A DNA stretch of 64,000 bases from Epilithonimonas hungarica (GCF_900102265.1 NZ_FNBH01000002.1:1-64000), one strand, 5' to 3'; shown: positions 50,317 to 60,344, counted from the stretch's first letter. Notes: generated from the letters alone by a model not told the origin. Translations and numbers: made by a program.

Positions 50317-51468
50317 TTAATTCAATGTATTAAATGCTTGTTCCAAATCAGCAATCAAATCTTCTGCATCTTCGATTCCGACACTTAATCTCACCAAATC
50401 ATCCGTGATTCCTAGAACCGCTCTTTTATCTTCAGGGATTGAAGCGTGCGTCATCATTGCAGGAAGATTCGCCAACGATTCTACTCCACCCAAAGATTCT
50501 GCCAAAGTGAACACTTTGATATTTTCCAAGAATTTAATCGCATCTTCTTTTTTTCCAGATTTGAAAGTGAAAGAAACCATTCCACCAAATTCCGTCATTT
50601 GACGCGTTGCCAAATCGTATTGAGGATGAGAGGACAATCCCGGATAATAAATCTTTTCTGCCAAAGAATGATTCTCAAGATATTTTGCAATCTCGAAACC
50701 GTTATCAGAATGTCTTTGCATTCTAAGCGCCAAAGTTTTAATTCCTCTCAACACCAAATAAGAATCGTGAGGTCCCAAAATTCCACCGCTCGCAAACTGA
50801 ATGAAATGCAATTTTTCTCCTAATTCTGCATCTTTTGCAATCAAAGCACCGGCAATCACATCAGAATGTCCGCCCAAATATTTCGTTGCAGAATGCATCA
50901 CAATATCAGCTCCTAAATCCAAAGGCTTCTGAATATAAGGCGTTGCAAATGTATTATCAACCGCCACCAAAATATCTTTACCTTTCACAGCATCAGCAAC
51001 CATTTTGATATCCACCAATTTCATCAAAGGATTGGTCGGAGTTTCTAGCCAGATTAATTTTGTTTTATCAGTAATTACATTTTCTAATTCTTCGACATTA
51101 TCAAAACCGATGAATGTAAATTTCAACTGATATTTCTCGAATAATCTTGTGAACATTCTGTAAGAACCACCGTAAAGGTCATCGACAGCAATCACTTCGT
51201 CACCGGGATTTAACAATTTTAAAACACAGTCAATCGCAGCCAAACCAGAACCGAAAGCCAAACCTCTCGCTCCGTTTTCGATGCTTGCTAAAGAGTCTTC
51301 CAAAGCTTGTCTTGTAGGGTTTGCGCCTCTTGAATATTCGTAGCCGGAAAGTAATTGTCCTGGACTTTTTTGTGCGAATGTTGATGTTAAAAAGACAGGA
51401 ACATTGACCGCTCCAGTTGCTGGTTCGTGGTGTTGCCCACCGTGTATAACTTTTGTATTGAATTTCAT
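50317..51468 (-). CDS. metB: Cystathionine gamma-synthase
   Basis: The 383-aa PLP-dependent enzyme has the Cys/Met metabolism fold: GSGLAAIDCVL near the phosphate-binding loop, DNTFATPY (PLP-contacting Asp), and the PLP Lys in SATKYLGGHSDV. It should make cystathionine from an activated homoserine ester plus cysteine. Members such as cystathionine gamma-lyase and O-acetylhomoserine sulfhydrylase are close; the metB call is likely but not certain. Confidence 0.85.
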   Translation of the reverse strand: MKFNTKVIHGGQHHEPATGAVNVPVFLTSTFAQKSPGQLLSGYEYSRGANPTRQALEDSLASIENGARGLAFGSGLAAIDCVLKLLNPGDEVIAVDDLYGGSYRMFTRLFEKYQLKFTFIGFDNVEELENVITDKTKLIWLETPTNPLMKLVDIKMVADAVKGKDILVAVDNTFATPYIQKPLDLGADIVMHSATKYLGGHSDVIAGALIAKDAELGEKLHFIQFASGGILGPHDSYLVLRGIKTLALRMQRHSDNGFEIAKYLENHSLAEKIYYPGLSSHPQYDLATRQMTEFGGMVSFTFKSGKKEDAIKFLENIKVFTLAESLGGVESLANLPAMMTHASIPEDKRAVLGITDDLVRLSVGIEDAEDLIADLEQAFNTLN

Positions 51469-51562
51469 ATTGTTGATTTGTTAATTTGTTGAATCGATGA
51501 TTTGATAATGAATTACAAAATAATTCTCATATCAGCACATCATCAAATTATCATATTGTTTT

Positions 51563-51889
51563 TTACATTTTAATAGCAGATTTAACAGCGAATTCTTCAG
51601 CAATTTCACCAAGCCATTGCGCCACATCTTCTTCGCTGGTTGCTCTTTCGTAAGTGTGTCCAATTGAAACCAGAATCTGATGAAAGAATCTTTTCATTTC
51701 GTCAACAGGCATATCTTTTGTCCAAAGGTCGATTCTAAGTGCTTCCATTGCTTTGCTATCCCAAACGGAAATCATCGCTGCTTTGGTTTCTTGTCTTTTG
51801 ATTCCGCCGTCTTCAGCTTTCCAAAACATTTTTTCAGGAACATGATTATCGTCCAGTTCTACATCTATAACTATTTTCGTTTTTTTCAT
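51563..51889 (-). CDS. gldC: Gliding motility protein GldC
   Basis: The 108-aa soluble protein begins MKKTKIVIDVELDDNHVPE and contains KAAMISVWDSKAMEALRIDLW, matching the small cytoplasmic GldC that supports gliding in Flavobacteriia. It is near gldB on the same strand, as in other Flavobacteriia. Its exact biochemical role is unknown. Confidence 0.9.
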   Translation of the reverse strand: MKKTKIVIDVELDDNHVPEKMFWKAEDGGIKRQETKAAMISVWDSKAMEALRIDLWTKDMPVDEMKRFFHQILVSIGHTYERATSEEDVAQWLGEIAEEFAVKSAIKM

Positions 51890-52050
51890 TGATTTTATTC
51901 TTAATATATTAAGTGTGTGAATTTATTTGATATTATTGGTTTTTTGAACGCAAAATCCGTGAAGTTTTTTACTTAATTGAAAACATTTTTAGGATTCGCA
52001 ATAGTTAAATATCAACCCTGGAAACTCTTACGTTCTCAAAAACTCCTACT

Positions 52051-53034
52051 TTATTTTGGTCTGTAACCTGAGCCGTTGAAGATCTCTGTTGCATTCTTTT
52101 TCAAGAATATTGGTAGTTTTTCTTCCGGATGTGCCTTCAGATAATGCTTGCAGATCTGCCAACCTGTCCAGATTGCAATCTGAGGAGAACTTTCCCTATC
52201 CACTTCTGTATAGAATTTAGAAAATGGTCCAGGTGTTATGAACCGCTCAGAAAGATTGGGATCTGCACTGAAAAGCAGGTCATTTTCAACAAAATAATTC
52301 CAAATATTGGCTTCGTTTGCAACTGCCCAGTCGTATTGTGCTTTTGTATAATTCATTTTCAAATTATCCGGAACATTTGGTAAAAACGCATCCTGAAGAA
52401 TCTGAACTTTCCCCTGATAAACTATTTGGTCCAAAAATTTCTGCTGATCCACAGGGGCAGGTACCAGCCTTGCTGCAAAAAAAGCAGATATCTTTGGAAT
52501 GAGATTTTCCGGATTCATAGATTTTTGAAAGTAAAGATCAAGACCATTATAATTTTTGTTTCCGTCTCCCATAAATCCTGTAATATCTACAAAAAGCATA
52601 TTCTCATCTTCTCTCAGAAAAATCGGATCCACAACACTCTGCGGGTCTAATACAGATGAGTAAAGGTAAATATGAGGCGCTTGAAATTTTGGGAAATAAT
52701 TTTTGATATGAGAAAAGAGATCGATCAACTCTTTGTCAAGTTTCTTTTTATCTATCCTGGAAATCGCTTCTTTATAAACACGAACTTCCATAGTATCTTT
52801 TCGTCTCTCGCCATATTCTGCATCCGGAACAGAGCCTTGAAACCAAGGATATTTAGCCTTGAAATCTTCCAAACTTAGCGATGAATTATAGAATTCACCA
52901 GACAGATCCGTAAGCTCGATTTTTTTGACAGGATTTTTGATCTCGATATCCCATTGGTTTTTATTTTCCTTTTTGCAGGCGGATAAACCGAAAACAATTA
53001 TTGCCGAAAAAGAGATATATCGGAAAAACTTCAT
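52051..53034 (-). CDS. gldB: Gliding motility lipoprotein GldB
   Basis: The product from MKFFRYISFSAI (327 aa; the longer frame starts at 53064) has a lipoprotein signal ending LSAC (Cys at about 19). The mature part contains SLEDFKAKYPWFQG, VDITGFMGDG and the C-terminal WTGWQICKHYLKAHPE. These features and the neighbouring gldC identify GldB, required for gliding and stable T9SS function. The internal start fits the signal peptide better. Confidence 0.9.
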   Translation of the reverse strand: MKFFRYISFSAIIVFGLSACKKENKNQWDIEIKNPVKKIELTDLSGEFYNSSLSLEDFKAKYPWFQGSVPDAEYGERRKDTMEVRVYKEAISRIDKKKLDKELIDLFSHIKNYFPKFQAPHIYLYSSVLDPQSVVDPIFLREDENMLFVDITGFMGDGNKNYNGLDLYFQKSMNPENLIPKISAFFAARLVPAPVDQQKFLDQIVYQGKVQILQDAFLPNVPDNLKMNYTKAQYDWAVANEANIWNYFVENDLLFSADPNLSERFITPGPFSKFYTEVDRESSPQIAIWTGWQICKHYLKAHPEEKLPIFLKKNATEIFNGSGYRPK

Positions 53035-53082
53035 TATTTTTACATTAAGATTATCGAAAAGCAAAAATAAGAATTTTAAAGG

Positions 53083-53601
53083 ATGAAGCTTCCAATTATT
53101 ACCGAAAGATTGATGTTAAGAAAATTAACACCTGATGACCTGGATGATATGTTTCTGTTGGACAGCAATCCCGATGTTGTAAAATATGTGGGCATACAAC
53201 CTTTGACCAAGAAAGAAGAAAGCCTTGAGATGATTGAAAATATTATTGATCAATACGAAAAGAACGGAACTGCAAGATTGGCCGTAATAGAAAAAGAAAG
53301 TAATAGATTTATCGGCTGGAGCGGAATCAAACTTTTGACAGAAGAAGTCAACGGCTTCAAAAACGTCTATGAATTGGGCTATCGTTTTCTCCCGGAATTC
53401 TGGGGAAAAGGTTATGCTACAGAATCTGCGAAAGCTTCATTACACATAGGATTTGACCAACTGAATGCTGATAAGATATATGCTTATGCCGATGTTGAAA
53501 ATCTGGTCTCCAACTATATTCTCACGAAATTGGGTTTTGAAAACAAAGGAACTTTTCTTGACAAAGGCGATATTTGTAATTGGTATGAATTAAAAAAATA
53601 A
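53083..53601 (+). CDS. GNAT acetyltransferase (RimJ/RimL type)
   Basis: The 172-aa protein starts LPIITERLMLRKLTPDDL and has the acetyl-CoA loop GYRFLPEFWGKGYATESAKA (about 115-134), as in RimJ/RimL-type N-terminal or amino-group acetyltransferases. Substrate is unknown. It lies 14 nt before nadE. Confidence 0.85.
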   Translation: MKLPIITERLMLRKLTPDDLDDMFLLDSNPDVVKYVGIQPLTKKEESLEMIENIIDQYEKNGTARLAVIEKESNRFIGWSGIKLLTEEVNGFKNVYELGYRFLPEFWGKGYATESAKASLHIGFDQLNADKIYAYADVENLVSNYILTKLGFENKGTFLDKGDICNWYELKK

Positions 53602-53615
53602 TAGAAAATAAAAGA

Positions 53616-54407
53616 ATGCAGACACAAAAAGTAATCGACCATATTGTAAACTGGCTAAAAGATTATGCTATCAACGCTAAAGTAAATGGTTTCATTGTAG
53701 GAGTTTCCGGAGGAATTGATTCCGCCGTGGTTTCCACATTAGCAGCAAAAACAGGTTTGAAAACTTTGGTTTTGGAGATGCCGATCCGTCAAAAAGCCGA
53801 TCAGGTGGACAGAGCTCAGGACCATATTGAATTTTTAAAATCTAATTTTCCCAACGTAGAAGGGTCCACAGTTGACCTTACTCCCGTTTTTGAAAGTTTT
53901 GAAACCACTGTAAACGATTACAAAGAAGGAGCATGGAGCAAGAATCTTGCTTTGGCCAACACAAGGTCTCGCTTTAGAATGGTGACCTTGTACTATTATG
54001 GGCAACTCAATGGACTTTTGGTAACTGGAACCGGAAATAAGGTTGAGGATTTCGGGGTGGGATTTTATACAAAATATGGTGATGGTGGCGTAGACATCTC
54101 TCCTATTGCTGACCTATATAAAACTCAGGTTTACGAAATTGCAAAAGAACTTAACATATTGGAAAGCATTCAGAAAGCTGCGCCAACAGATGGACTTTGG
54201 GATGCTGACAAAACAGATGAAGATCAGATTGGTGCCACTTATCCTGAACTGGAATGGGCAATGGAACAGCAAATTGCAGGTAAAACAGAGGCAGATTTTG
54301 AAGGCAGGAAAAAAGAAGTGATGACCATCTATTTGAAATTCAACAGAGCAACTCAACACAAGATGAAGCCAATCCCGGTTTGTGAGATTCCCCAAGAATT
54401 GAAGTAA
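53616..54407 (+). CDS. nadE: NH3-dependent NAD synthetase
   Basis: The 263-aa enzyme amidates deamido-NAD with ATP and ammonia. It has the PP-loop SGGIDS (about 32-37) in FIVGVSGGIDSAVVS, the GTGNKVEDF segment (about 134-142), and DGGVDISPI. There is no glutaminase domain, so it depends on free ammonia. Length is typical. Confidence 0.93.
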   Translation: MQTQKVIDHIVNWLKDYAINAKVNGFIVGVSGGIDSAVVSTLAAKTGLKTLVLEMPIRQKADQVDRAQDHIEFLKSNFPNVEGSTVDLTPVFESFETTVNDYKEGAWSKNLALANTRSRFRMVTLYYYGQLNGLLVTGTGNKVEDFGVGFYTKYGDGGVDISPIADLYKTQVYEIAKELNILESIQKAAPTDGLWDADKTDEDQIGATYPELEWAMEQQIAGKTEADFEGRKKEVMTIYLKFNRATQHKMKPIPVCEIPQELK

Positions 54408-54446
54408 AAAATTGATATTTCATTATCCAATCATAAACAACAAGTT

Positions 54447-55136
54447 ATGCAAGAAGAAATCAGCAAACATTCCAGAAAAATTTATAAAACTGTGAAAAGT
54501 CCAAAACATACAGTTAATGAAAAAATCAAAGAGATCATCATCGAAATCTTTATCATCGTTTTTGCTGTATCTCTTTCTATCTGGTTGCATAGCTGGAGTG
54601 AGCATAATCACGAACAAAAAGAATCTAATAAATTTCTGAAGGAACTGAAAGCAGACCTAGAGGCAGATGCAAAACTTATTGAAGAAAATAAAAAAACATT
54701 AACAAATTTGGATAACGACTATAAGTTTATCCTTTCTTTAAAAAATCTGAAAACTCCTATTACAGATAGTCTGGTGGGTTCACATTCTAATTTCTACCTT
54801 TTAGGGTCTGCATTCAATGTTGGAAGATATGAAGGTTTCAAATCGAGTGGTAAAATCGGAACTATAGAAAATGATGCTCTCAAAAATGAAATATTGGCAT
54901 ATTATCAACAAACCTTGCCCAATCTGACATTCAGAGTCAATTTTATAAATTCCGAACAACTGAAAATAAAAGATGCTGATTCTGGTAATCTTAATCTATC
55001 TGATTTTTATACAAGTCAAAAGATGCAGTCTAACTATTCTAATCTGAGTTATAACAGCAAAGGTCTCATTGATGAATATCAAAATGCACTAAAACAGATC
55101 AATCAGGTCTTAAAGGAAATTGATGCCGAAAAGTAA
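54447..55136 (+). CDS. DUF6090-like single-pass membrane protein
   Basis: The 229-aa protein has one transmembrane segment (about 30-50, EIFIIVFAVSLSIWLHSW) followed by a long helical, Glu/Lys-rich extracytoplasmic or cytoplasmic tail with NKFLKELKADLEADAKLI. I recognise the layout from DUF6090 but cannot name a function. It sits 39 nt after nadE. Confidence 0.6.
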   Translation: MQEEISKHSRKIYKTVKSPKHTVNEKIKEIIIEIFIIVFAVSLSIWLHSWSEHNHEQKESNKFLKELKADLEADAKLIEENKKTLTNLDNDYKFILSLKNLKTPITDSLVGSHSNFYLLGSAFNVGRYEGFKSSGKIGTIENDALKNEILAYYQQTLPNLTFRVNFINSEQLKIKDADSGNLNLSDFYTSQKMQSNYSNLSYNSKGLIDEYQNALKQINQVLKEIDAEK

Positions 55137-55177
55137 AATTAAAAGGTATTAGATACAAACAACAAAATCCAAAATAT

Positions 55178-55816
55178 ATGAAAGTCAGAAATCTACTCGC
55201 TATTTCAATAGGTTTGATCTTTACATCAGCTTTTCATGCTCAGGAAACTACAACTTCTGCAGCTCCAATAGAAATCACAGAACGACTGAATATCCCTGGA
55301 CCATTAAAATTTGGTGAAAATGAGTTTTTTCTTGCCTTGAGCAAACAAAATTCGCCAACATGGGTGCAACAACAGTACATTATGAGGGATGATGAGCTCA
55401 GCAATTATAAAGAGCTCATTAACATCTCGTATTTTGACAAAGAGATCGATATGGAAACAGCCATCAGACAAAAAGTCGATTTTGTAGAAAAACGAAGGTC
55501 AAAAGACAAATACACATTCGTAGAAGTTACAGAAAGTCCCGACGGAAAAGAGATCATCGTAGATTATCTGACCACAGAAACGCCAAATGAAGGAGAGCCT
55601 TATGCAGAATATAATCTAGACAGATTCAAAAGTTTTGATACCGGTGAAAAAAAATCGTTCATCATATTCTCCTATTCCAAAAGAATTGCCGGCGATTTGA
55701 AATACTCCTCCAAGTCTCTATCAAAAGACAGGGGCAGGCTAATGGAAACCGCAATAAAAACTGCAATTCCACCTGTAACCTACAAACCTACAGAGGTCGA
55801 CAAAAAGAAAAAATAA
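55178..55816 (+). CDS. Exported protein of unknown function
   Basis: The 212-aa product has a signal peptide (about 1-21, ending FHAQ). The mature part contains IPGPLKFGENEFFLALSKQ, an EVTESPDGKEIIVDYL region and a basic tail KKKK. No motif is recognised. It follows the DUF6090-like gene in the same direction. Confidence 0.6.
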   Translation: MKVRNLLAISIGLIFTSAFHAQETTTSAAPIEITERLNIPGPLKFGENEFFLALSKQNSPTWVQQQYIMRDDELSNYKELINISYFDKEIDMETAIRQKVDFVEKRRSKDKYTFVEVTESPDGKEIIVDYLTTETPNEGEPYAEYNLDRFKSFDTGEKKSFIIFSYSKRIAGDLKYSSKSLSKDRGRLMETAIKTAIPPVTYKPTEVDKKKK

Positions 55817-55880
55817 AATGTCATGATTTGATAAACCGTTGATCTATCAACTTAAGTTCAGAATATTTAATAATTAATTT

Positions 55881-56918
55881 TTGAATCACAATACATATAT
55901 AAAACGCTGTATAGAACTAGCTGAAAAAGCTTTGGGAAAAACATACCCCAATCCTTTGGTAGGTTCGGTAATTGTTCACAACGACAGAATAATCGGCGAA
56001 GGTTTCCACAAAAAAGCGGGCGAACCACATGCAGAGATCAATGCTATCTCTTCCATAAAAGATGAAGACAAACATCTGATTCCGGAATCTACGATCTATG
56101 TTTCCTTGGAACCTTGCGCACATTTTGGAAAAACACCACCGTGCGCTTTGAAGATCGTTGAGCTTGGGTTTAAAAAGGTGGTAATCGGTGCAATGGACAG
56201 CCATGATAAAGTGAACGGCAAAGGAAAAAAAATCATTACAGATGCCGGAATCGAAGTTGTCTCCAGTATTTTGGAAGACGAATCCAGAGGACTCAACAAA
56301 AGATTTTTCACCTATCATGAGAAAAAACGTCCTTATATTATCCTGAAATGGGCGCAATCTGCGGATGGTTTTATGGACAAAGATTTCAAACCGATTCAAA
56401 TCAGCAATTCTCTTTCGAAGCAGTTTGTCCATCAGATGAGAAGCGAGGAACATGCTATTTTGGTGGGAAAAAACACGGCACTTCATGACAACCCAAGTTT
56501 AACCGTAAGAGAAATCGAAGGACGAAATCCAATCAGAATCCTTATTGATTTCAATTTGGAAGTTCCTGATGATTTCAATATCTATAGTGAGGAAGCTGAA
56601 ACAATCATTTTTAATTCGATAAAAAATTCAGAGGAGAAACATCTGAAATTCGTCAAAGTAGAAAGGGAAAATTCTTTGGAGAAGATTTTGGGGAAGCTAT
56701 ACGGGTTACAAATCCAATCAGTAATTATAGAAGGTGGAAGATTTACCTTACAACAATTCATCGATCAAGATCTTTGGGACGAGGCTATTATTTTCAAAAA
56801 TCCGGATCTTTATATAAAAAATGGAACAAAAGCACCTAATTTTGATTCGATTCCTCAAAAAACAGGAAAATTGAGAGATACTGAGGTTTTATTTTTCAAG
56901 AATCAAGGTCTTGATTAA
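55881..56918 (+). CDS. ribD: Bifunctional riboflavin deaminase/reductase
   Basis: The 345-aa protein has an N-terminal cytidine-deaminase-like domain with HAEINAI (His and Glu) and PCAHFGKTPPCA (two Cys) zinc motifs, followed by a reductase domain starting RPYIILKWAQSADGF and ending with EGGRFTLQQFI. It carries out deamination and ribose reduction in riboflavin synthesis. The start is a TTG (no suitable ATG nearby); the downstream residues fit the family N terminus. Confidence 0.92.
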   Translation: MNHNTYIKRCIELAEKALGKTYPNPLVGSVIVHNDRIIGEGFHKKAGEPHAEINAISSIKDEDKHLIPESTIYVSLEPCAHFGKTPPCALKIVELGFKKVVIGAMDSHDKVNGKGKKIITDAGIEVVSSILEDESRGLNKRFFTYHEKKRPYIILKWAQSADGFMDKDFKPIQISNSLSKQFVHQMRSEEHAILVGKNTALHDNPSLTVREIEGRNPIRILIDFNLEVPDDFNIYSEEAETIIFNSIKNSEEKHLKFVKVERENSLEKILGKLYGLQIQSVIIEGGRFTLQQFIDQDLWDEAIIFKNPDLYIKNGTKAPNFDSIPQKTGKLRDTEVLFFKNQGLD

Positions 56919-57017
56919 TATCAGAATCATAAAAATTATAGGCTGGAAAAAAATCCGTAAATTCGCATCTTTAATATTGATTTTCATATGACCTTTGAAA
57001 ACCAATAAAACCTACCT

Positions 57018-57590
57018 ATGAAAAATCTGAGCGCTTCCGTAAAAGGTTTAATTTTTTCTTTGTTGGCAATGGGATTTGCATTCGCTATCTACTTTTTGTT
57101 TTTAGCCAAGCCAAACTATTATCTGGTGGACAATCCTACTCCGGATACCTATTATTTCAAAATCAATAATGGCGAAGAGAAAATCCTTTCCGCCGGACAA
57201 TATCTGAAAGTTGACCTTGAGAAAGGCAAAAACAGCATCAAGGTTTTTGATCAAAACAAGAAAATGCTTTACGATTCTGCCTTCACAGTAGAAAAAGTAA
57301 GAGGATTATTGAACATCACTAATAAAGATTATTACATCAACAACCAATATTATGGTTATGGTGTAAACAAAGACTCATTGATAGCAGCAACCAAAGGAAT
57401 TGATATTGACAACAAGCATTATCTGGGTGATGTAAAAAAAACCAACAAGCTTTACAACGAGGATTTCTATTACAATCTGGATGAAGAATATGACAGAATT
57501 GTAAAGAATGTTGCAAAAACGGAAAGTCGTACGAAGATCTTCCGCAAGCAGGATTTCATCAATTATTACAAAAATTACTACAAATTATAG
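57018..57590 (+). CDS. Membrane-anchored protein of unknown function
   Basis: The 190-aa product has one N-terminal membrane segment (about 10-29, LIFSLLAMGFAFAIYFLFL) and a soluble beta-containing part with FDQNKKMLYDS. No motif is recognised. It lies between ribD and the methyltransferase. Confidence 0.6.
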   Translation: MKNLSASVKGLIFSLLAMGFAFAIYFLFLAKPNYYLVDNPTPDTYYFKINNGEEKILSAGQYLKVDLEKGKNSIKVFDQNKKMLYDSAFTVEKVRGLLNITNKDYYINNQYYGYGVNKDSLIAATKGIDIDNKHYLGDVKKTNKLYNEDFYYNLDEEYDRIVKNVAKTESRTKIFRKQDFINYYKNYYKL

Positions 57591-57653
57591 TAGATTATTT
57601 ATTATAGAATTAAATGATCAAAGACGGTCGTTTATCAATCATCAATTATAAAA

Positions 57654-58379
57654 ATGGAACACAACAAAGTAACACCATACAACTCTGAGTACAGCAAGAA
57701 AAGTCAGGTAGAAGATATGTTTGACAATATTGCACCAAAATACGACCTTCTGAACCATGTCCTGTCTATGAAGATCGATGTGCTCTGGAGAAACAAATTG
57801 GTGGACATGCTGAAAAAAGATAAGCCAGAGCTGGTCTTGGATGTTGCAACCGGAACAGGAGACCTAGCGATCACCGTACAAAAAGGCACCAATGCAGATG
57901 TTGTAGGACTTGACCTTTCCCAGCAGATGCTGAATGTAGGAATCGAAAAAGTAAGAAAGCAAAATCTGGATGGTAAAATATCTATGCAGAAAGGAGATGC
58001 GGAACAACTTCCCTTCGAGGACAATAAATTTGATGGAGTTACCGTTGCATTTGGAGTAAGAAATTTTGAAAATCTGGAAAAAGGTTTATCGGAACTCAGA
58101 AGAGTTGTGAAAGAGAACAAAAGTATTTATATCTTAGAATTCTCAAAAGTAGAAGGATTTTTAGGGCCATTCTATATGTTCTATTTCAAGAACATTTTGC
58201 CTGCCATTGGGCGTTTGGTATCCAAAGACAATCGTGCTTACACATATCTTCCGGACTCTGTGAATGCTTTTCCTTTTGGAGAAAAAATGAAAACGATACT
58301 TCTGAACACAGGTTTCAGAAAAGTAGAATACACAAAATTAAGTCTGGGAATAGCCACCATTTATAAAGCTACCAAATAG
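57654..58379 (+). CDS. ubiE: Demethylmenaquinone methyltransferase
   Basis: The 241-aa class I methyltransferase has the SAM-binding motif VLDVATGTGDLAI (about 61-73), the DLSQQMLNVG segment and AFGVRNFENLEKGLSEL (family signature). It converts demethylmenaquinone to menaquinone. It is followed by the porT-like gene 1 nt later, an arrangement I associate with Flavobacteriia. Confidence 0.92.
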   Translation: MEHNKVTPYNSEYSKKSQVEDMFDNIAPKYDLLNHVLSMKIDVLWRNKLVDMLKKDKPELVLDVATGTGDLAITVQKGTNADVVGLDLSQQMLNVGIEKVRKQNLDGKISMQKGDAEQLPFEDNKFDGVTVAFGVRNFENLEKGLSELRRVVKENKSIYILEFSKVEGFLGPFYMFYFKNILPAIGRLVSKDNRAYTYLPDSVNAFPFGEKMKTILLNTGFRKVEYTKLSLGIATIYKATK

Positions 58380-58380
58380 A

Positions 58381-59190
58381 ATGAAGCAGCGTTTATTGAA
58401 AATTTTATCATTGATCATCCTTTCGGGAAGCACCATTCAGGCGCAGAACTATAATAATCTGTTCAGGACCAGAGACAGAGCGCACAACAGAGAAGGTGTG
58501 GACCTGGAAAAATTCAGCTATGGATTTTATTTGGCTGCCAATAATTTTGATTTCAAAATGAATCTGAATCCTACCTTGGGAATGGATGGCAACAAAAATC
58601 TTGTAGAGTCCAAATCTACCTATAGTTTCGGAGCCGGATTGATAGGAAAAATGAGACTTAATGCATTTTTGGACCTAAGAATAGAACCAGGATTACATTT
58701 TGTACAGAGAGACCTGACCTTCAACACATTTGATCACGTTAATGAATTGTATCCATCAGGTGTACTTTTACCCAATGGAGATATCAGTCAAGTCATTTTG
58801 GATCCAGACGAAAGTATGATCAAGAAGACTGTAAAATCAACTTACATAGATGTTCCTGTTTTATTAGAGATCCATGGAGACCGCTGGTATAATTCTCGTC
58901 CTTATGCGGCTGCAGGTATCAATTACCTGATGAATTTGCAGTCCAACGAAACCTCGGAAAGTGATAATCAGCAAAATGTTTTTCGTTCAACCTCTCATAA
59001 CTTTGGTTGGTCGGCAGAAATTGGGATACAATTCTATTTTCAAAACTTCAAATTCACGCCTGCCATCAGAGGGACATTCTTTACCAATAACGAGTTGGTA
59101 GCAGATAAAGCCACGACGCCACCATATTGGACGTCTGCCATCTCAACATTACAATCGCGGGCATTCATGCTGGTCTTGAAATTTGAATAA
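58381..59190 (+). CDS. porT: PorT-like outer-membrane protein (T9SS component)
   Basis: The 269-aa product has a signal peptide (about 1-21, ending IQAQ), and the porT-like sequence FSYGFYLAANNFDFKMNL near the start, then beta-barrel strands to a C-terminal aromatic (LVLKFE). PorT/SprT is an outer-membrane protein needed for T9SS. Placement directly after ubiE supports the call. Other outer-membrane beta-barrel families are possible. Confidence 0.8.
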   Translation: MKQRLLKILSLIILSGSTIQAQNYNNLFRTRDRAHNREGVDLEKFSYGFYLAANNFDFKMNLNPTLGMDGNKNLVESKSTYSFGAGLIGKMRLNAFLDLRIEPGLHFVQRDLTFNTFDHVNELYPSGVLLPNGDISQVILDPDESMIKKTVKSTYIDVPVLLEIHGDRWYNSRPYAAAGINYLMNLQSNETSESDNQQNVFRSTSHNFGWSAEIGIQFYFQNFKFTPAIRGTFFTNNELVADKATTPPYWTSAISTLQSRAFMLVLKFE

Positions 59191-59395
59191 ATAATTATTG
59201 GGCTTTCTTTTCGAAAGCTTTTTTTGTCCGCAAAGAAATTGTAATTAAGAAATTTAACCCAATCAAAACAAGATTCTGAAATATTTTATTTTGATGAAAT
59301 CTTTATGTCACAACTTTAATTCCTTATAAATCAAACAAAAACCTTTTCATTTTCACAAAAGAGAAATATCGTGTTAATTCATCATTAATTTTTCC

Positions 59396-59403
59396 TATTT
59401 TTG
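59396..59403 (+). promoter_or_regulatory. -7 box upstream of zapA operon
   Basis: TATTTTTG fits TAnnTTTG about 25 bp before the coiled-coil gene start. Confidence 0.4.
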
Positions 59404-59428
59404 TAAAAGTTAGAATTTGATTCTGGTT

Positions 59429-59731
59429 ATGTTAAGCGAATTAGAAAACAACTTTTCTGTTTTAGAAAAAAAGATTCTCAGTCTTTATAAAAAGTATAAG
59501 AATCTTTCGGAAAAACACGCAGAAACGTCTGATGAGCTACAAAAAGTGAAGGAAGAATATGCAGAGGAAAAACGCAGAAACCAGATATTAGTAGAAGAAA
59601 ACAAAGAATTAAAGCTCTATTCAGCAATATCCGGAAACGCAGAACACAACAGATTGATGAAAAACCATATCAATCGATTGGTAAAAGAAATAGATATGTG
59701 CGTTTCTGAATTACAAAACAGTGGTTTATAA
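59429..59731 (+). CDS. Small coiled-coil protein upstream of zapA
   Basis: The 100-aa protein (start at MLSELENNF; the earlier TTG is unlikely) is almost entirely a coiled coil (about 2-70, with heptads such as LEKKILSLYKKYKNLSEKH). It is 2 nt before zapA, so probably acts with it in cell division. It has the size and position of a ZapB-like partner, but that is inferred. Confidence 0.75.
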   Translation: MLSELENNFSVLEKKILSLYKKYKNLSEKHAETSDELQKVKEEYAEEKRRNQILVEENKELKLYSAISGNAEHNRLMKNHINRLVKEIDMCVSELQNSGL

Positions 59732-59733
59732 AA

Positions 59734-60021
59734 ATGGATTTCAGAAGAATAACGATCAATATTGCGGGAAGAAATTATCCATTGAATGTACCAGCTGCAG
59801 AAGAAGAGACCCTGCGTAAAGTTGGGAAACAGATAGAAAGTATGATCAAGGATTTCGAATCGAGTTTCGATGTAAGGGACAAACAGGATGCCCTTGCAAT
59901 GTGCGCTTTGAAACTGGGGACCAATGCAGAGGTGTATTCTTTAAACAATGAAAAAAATATTATAAATACAAACGAGCGTGTTGCCAAGATCAACACTCTC
60001 CTGGAGCAATTGGAAAAATAA
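59734..60021 (+). CDS. zapA: Cell division protein ZapA
   Basis: The 95-aa protein has the ZapA fold: RRITINIAGRNYPLNVP at the start, then a helix EEETLRKVGKQIESMI and a coiled C-terminal segment. ZapA bundles FtsZ filaments at the division site. It is translated right after the coiled-coil gene and followed by a 6S-type RNA. Confidence 0.92.
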   Translation: MDFRRITINIAGRNYPLNVPAAEEETLRKVGKQIESMIKDFESSFDVRDKQDALAMCALKLGTNAEVYSLNNEKNIINTNERVAKINTLLEQLEK

Positions 60022-60040
60022 TTTTTTCTATTACAAGCTA

Positions 60041-60198
60041 CCTACAATAGTTCTAACACAAAGAAGTAAACTCAACAATTAAAAATTACCGAACGAAAGT
60101 TCATTCGATGGCGTGCTGCCTTGCGCAGATTACAGAGAATGAAAATCAGTTCAAATCGTGTTTTTATGGAGTTTACTCTATAACTGAACTGTTGTAGG
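60041..60198 (+). ncRNA. ssrS: 6S-type RNA (6S-Flavo)
   Basis: The ends CCTACAATAGTTC and GAACTGTTGTAGG pair to close a stem, followed by a T-rich run (TTTTTTTTATTTT) that acts as terminator. The 158-nt body has several internal pairings with an open middle, and the locus zapA-RNA-rny is the conserved position for 6S RNA in this group. 6S RNA binds RNA polymerase and modulates housekeeping transcription. Confidence 0.8.
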
Positions 60199-60344
60199 TT
60201 TTTTTTATTTTCCGTCGGAAATCAGAAGCTGGATGATGGAAGTTTATTAAAATTTGGAAAAGAAGTCTTTGTAAGAAGTGAAATCATCTGACATCTATTT
60301 CCAGCAATTAAAGAGACAATTAAACTCAATATATATTAAAATTT

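Noticed and set aside
55917-56486. Minus-strand 189-aa frame opposite ribD
   Set aside because: Shadow of the conserved deaminase/reductase coding sequence.
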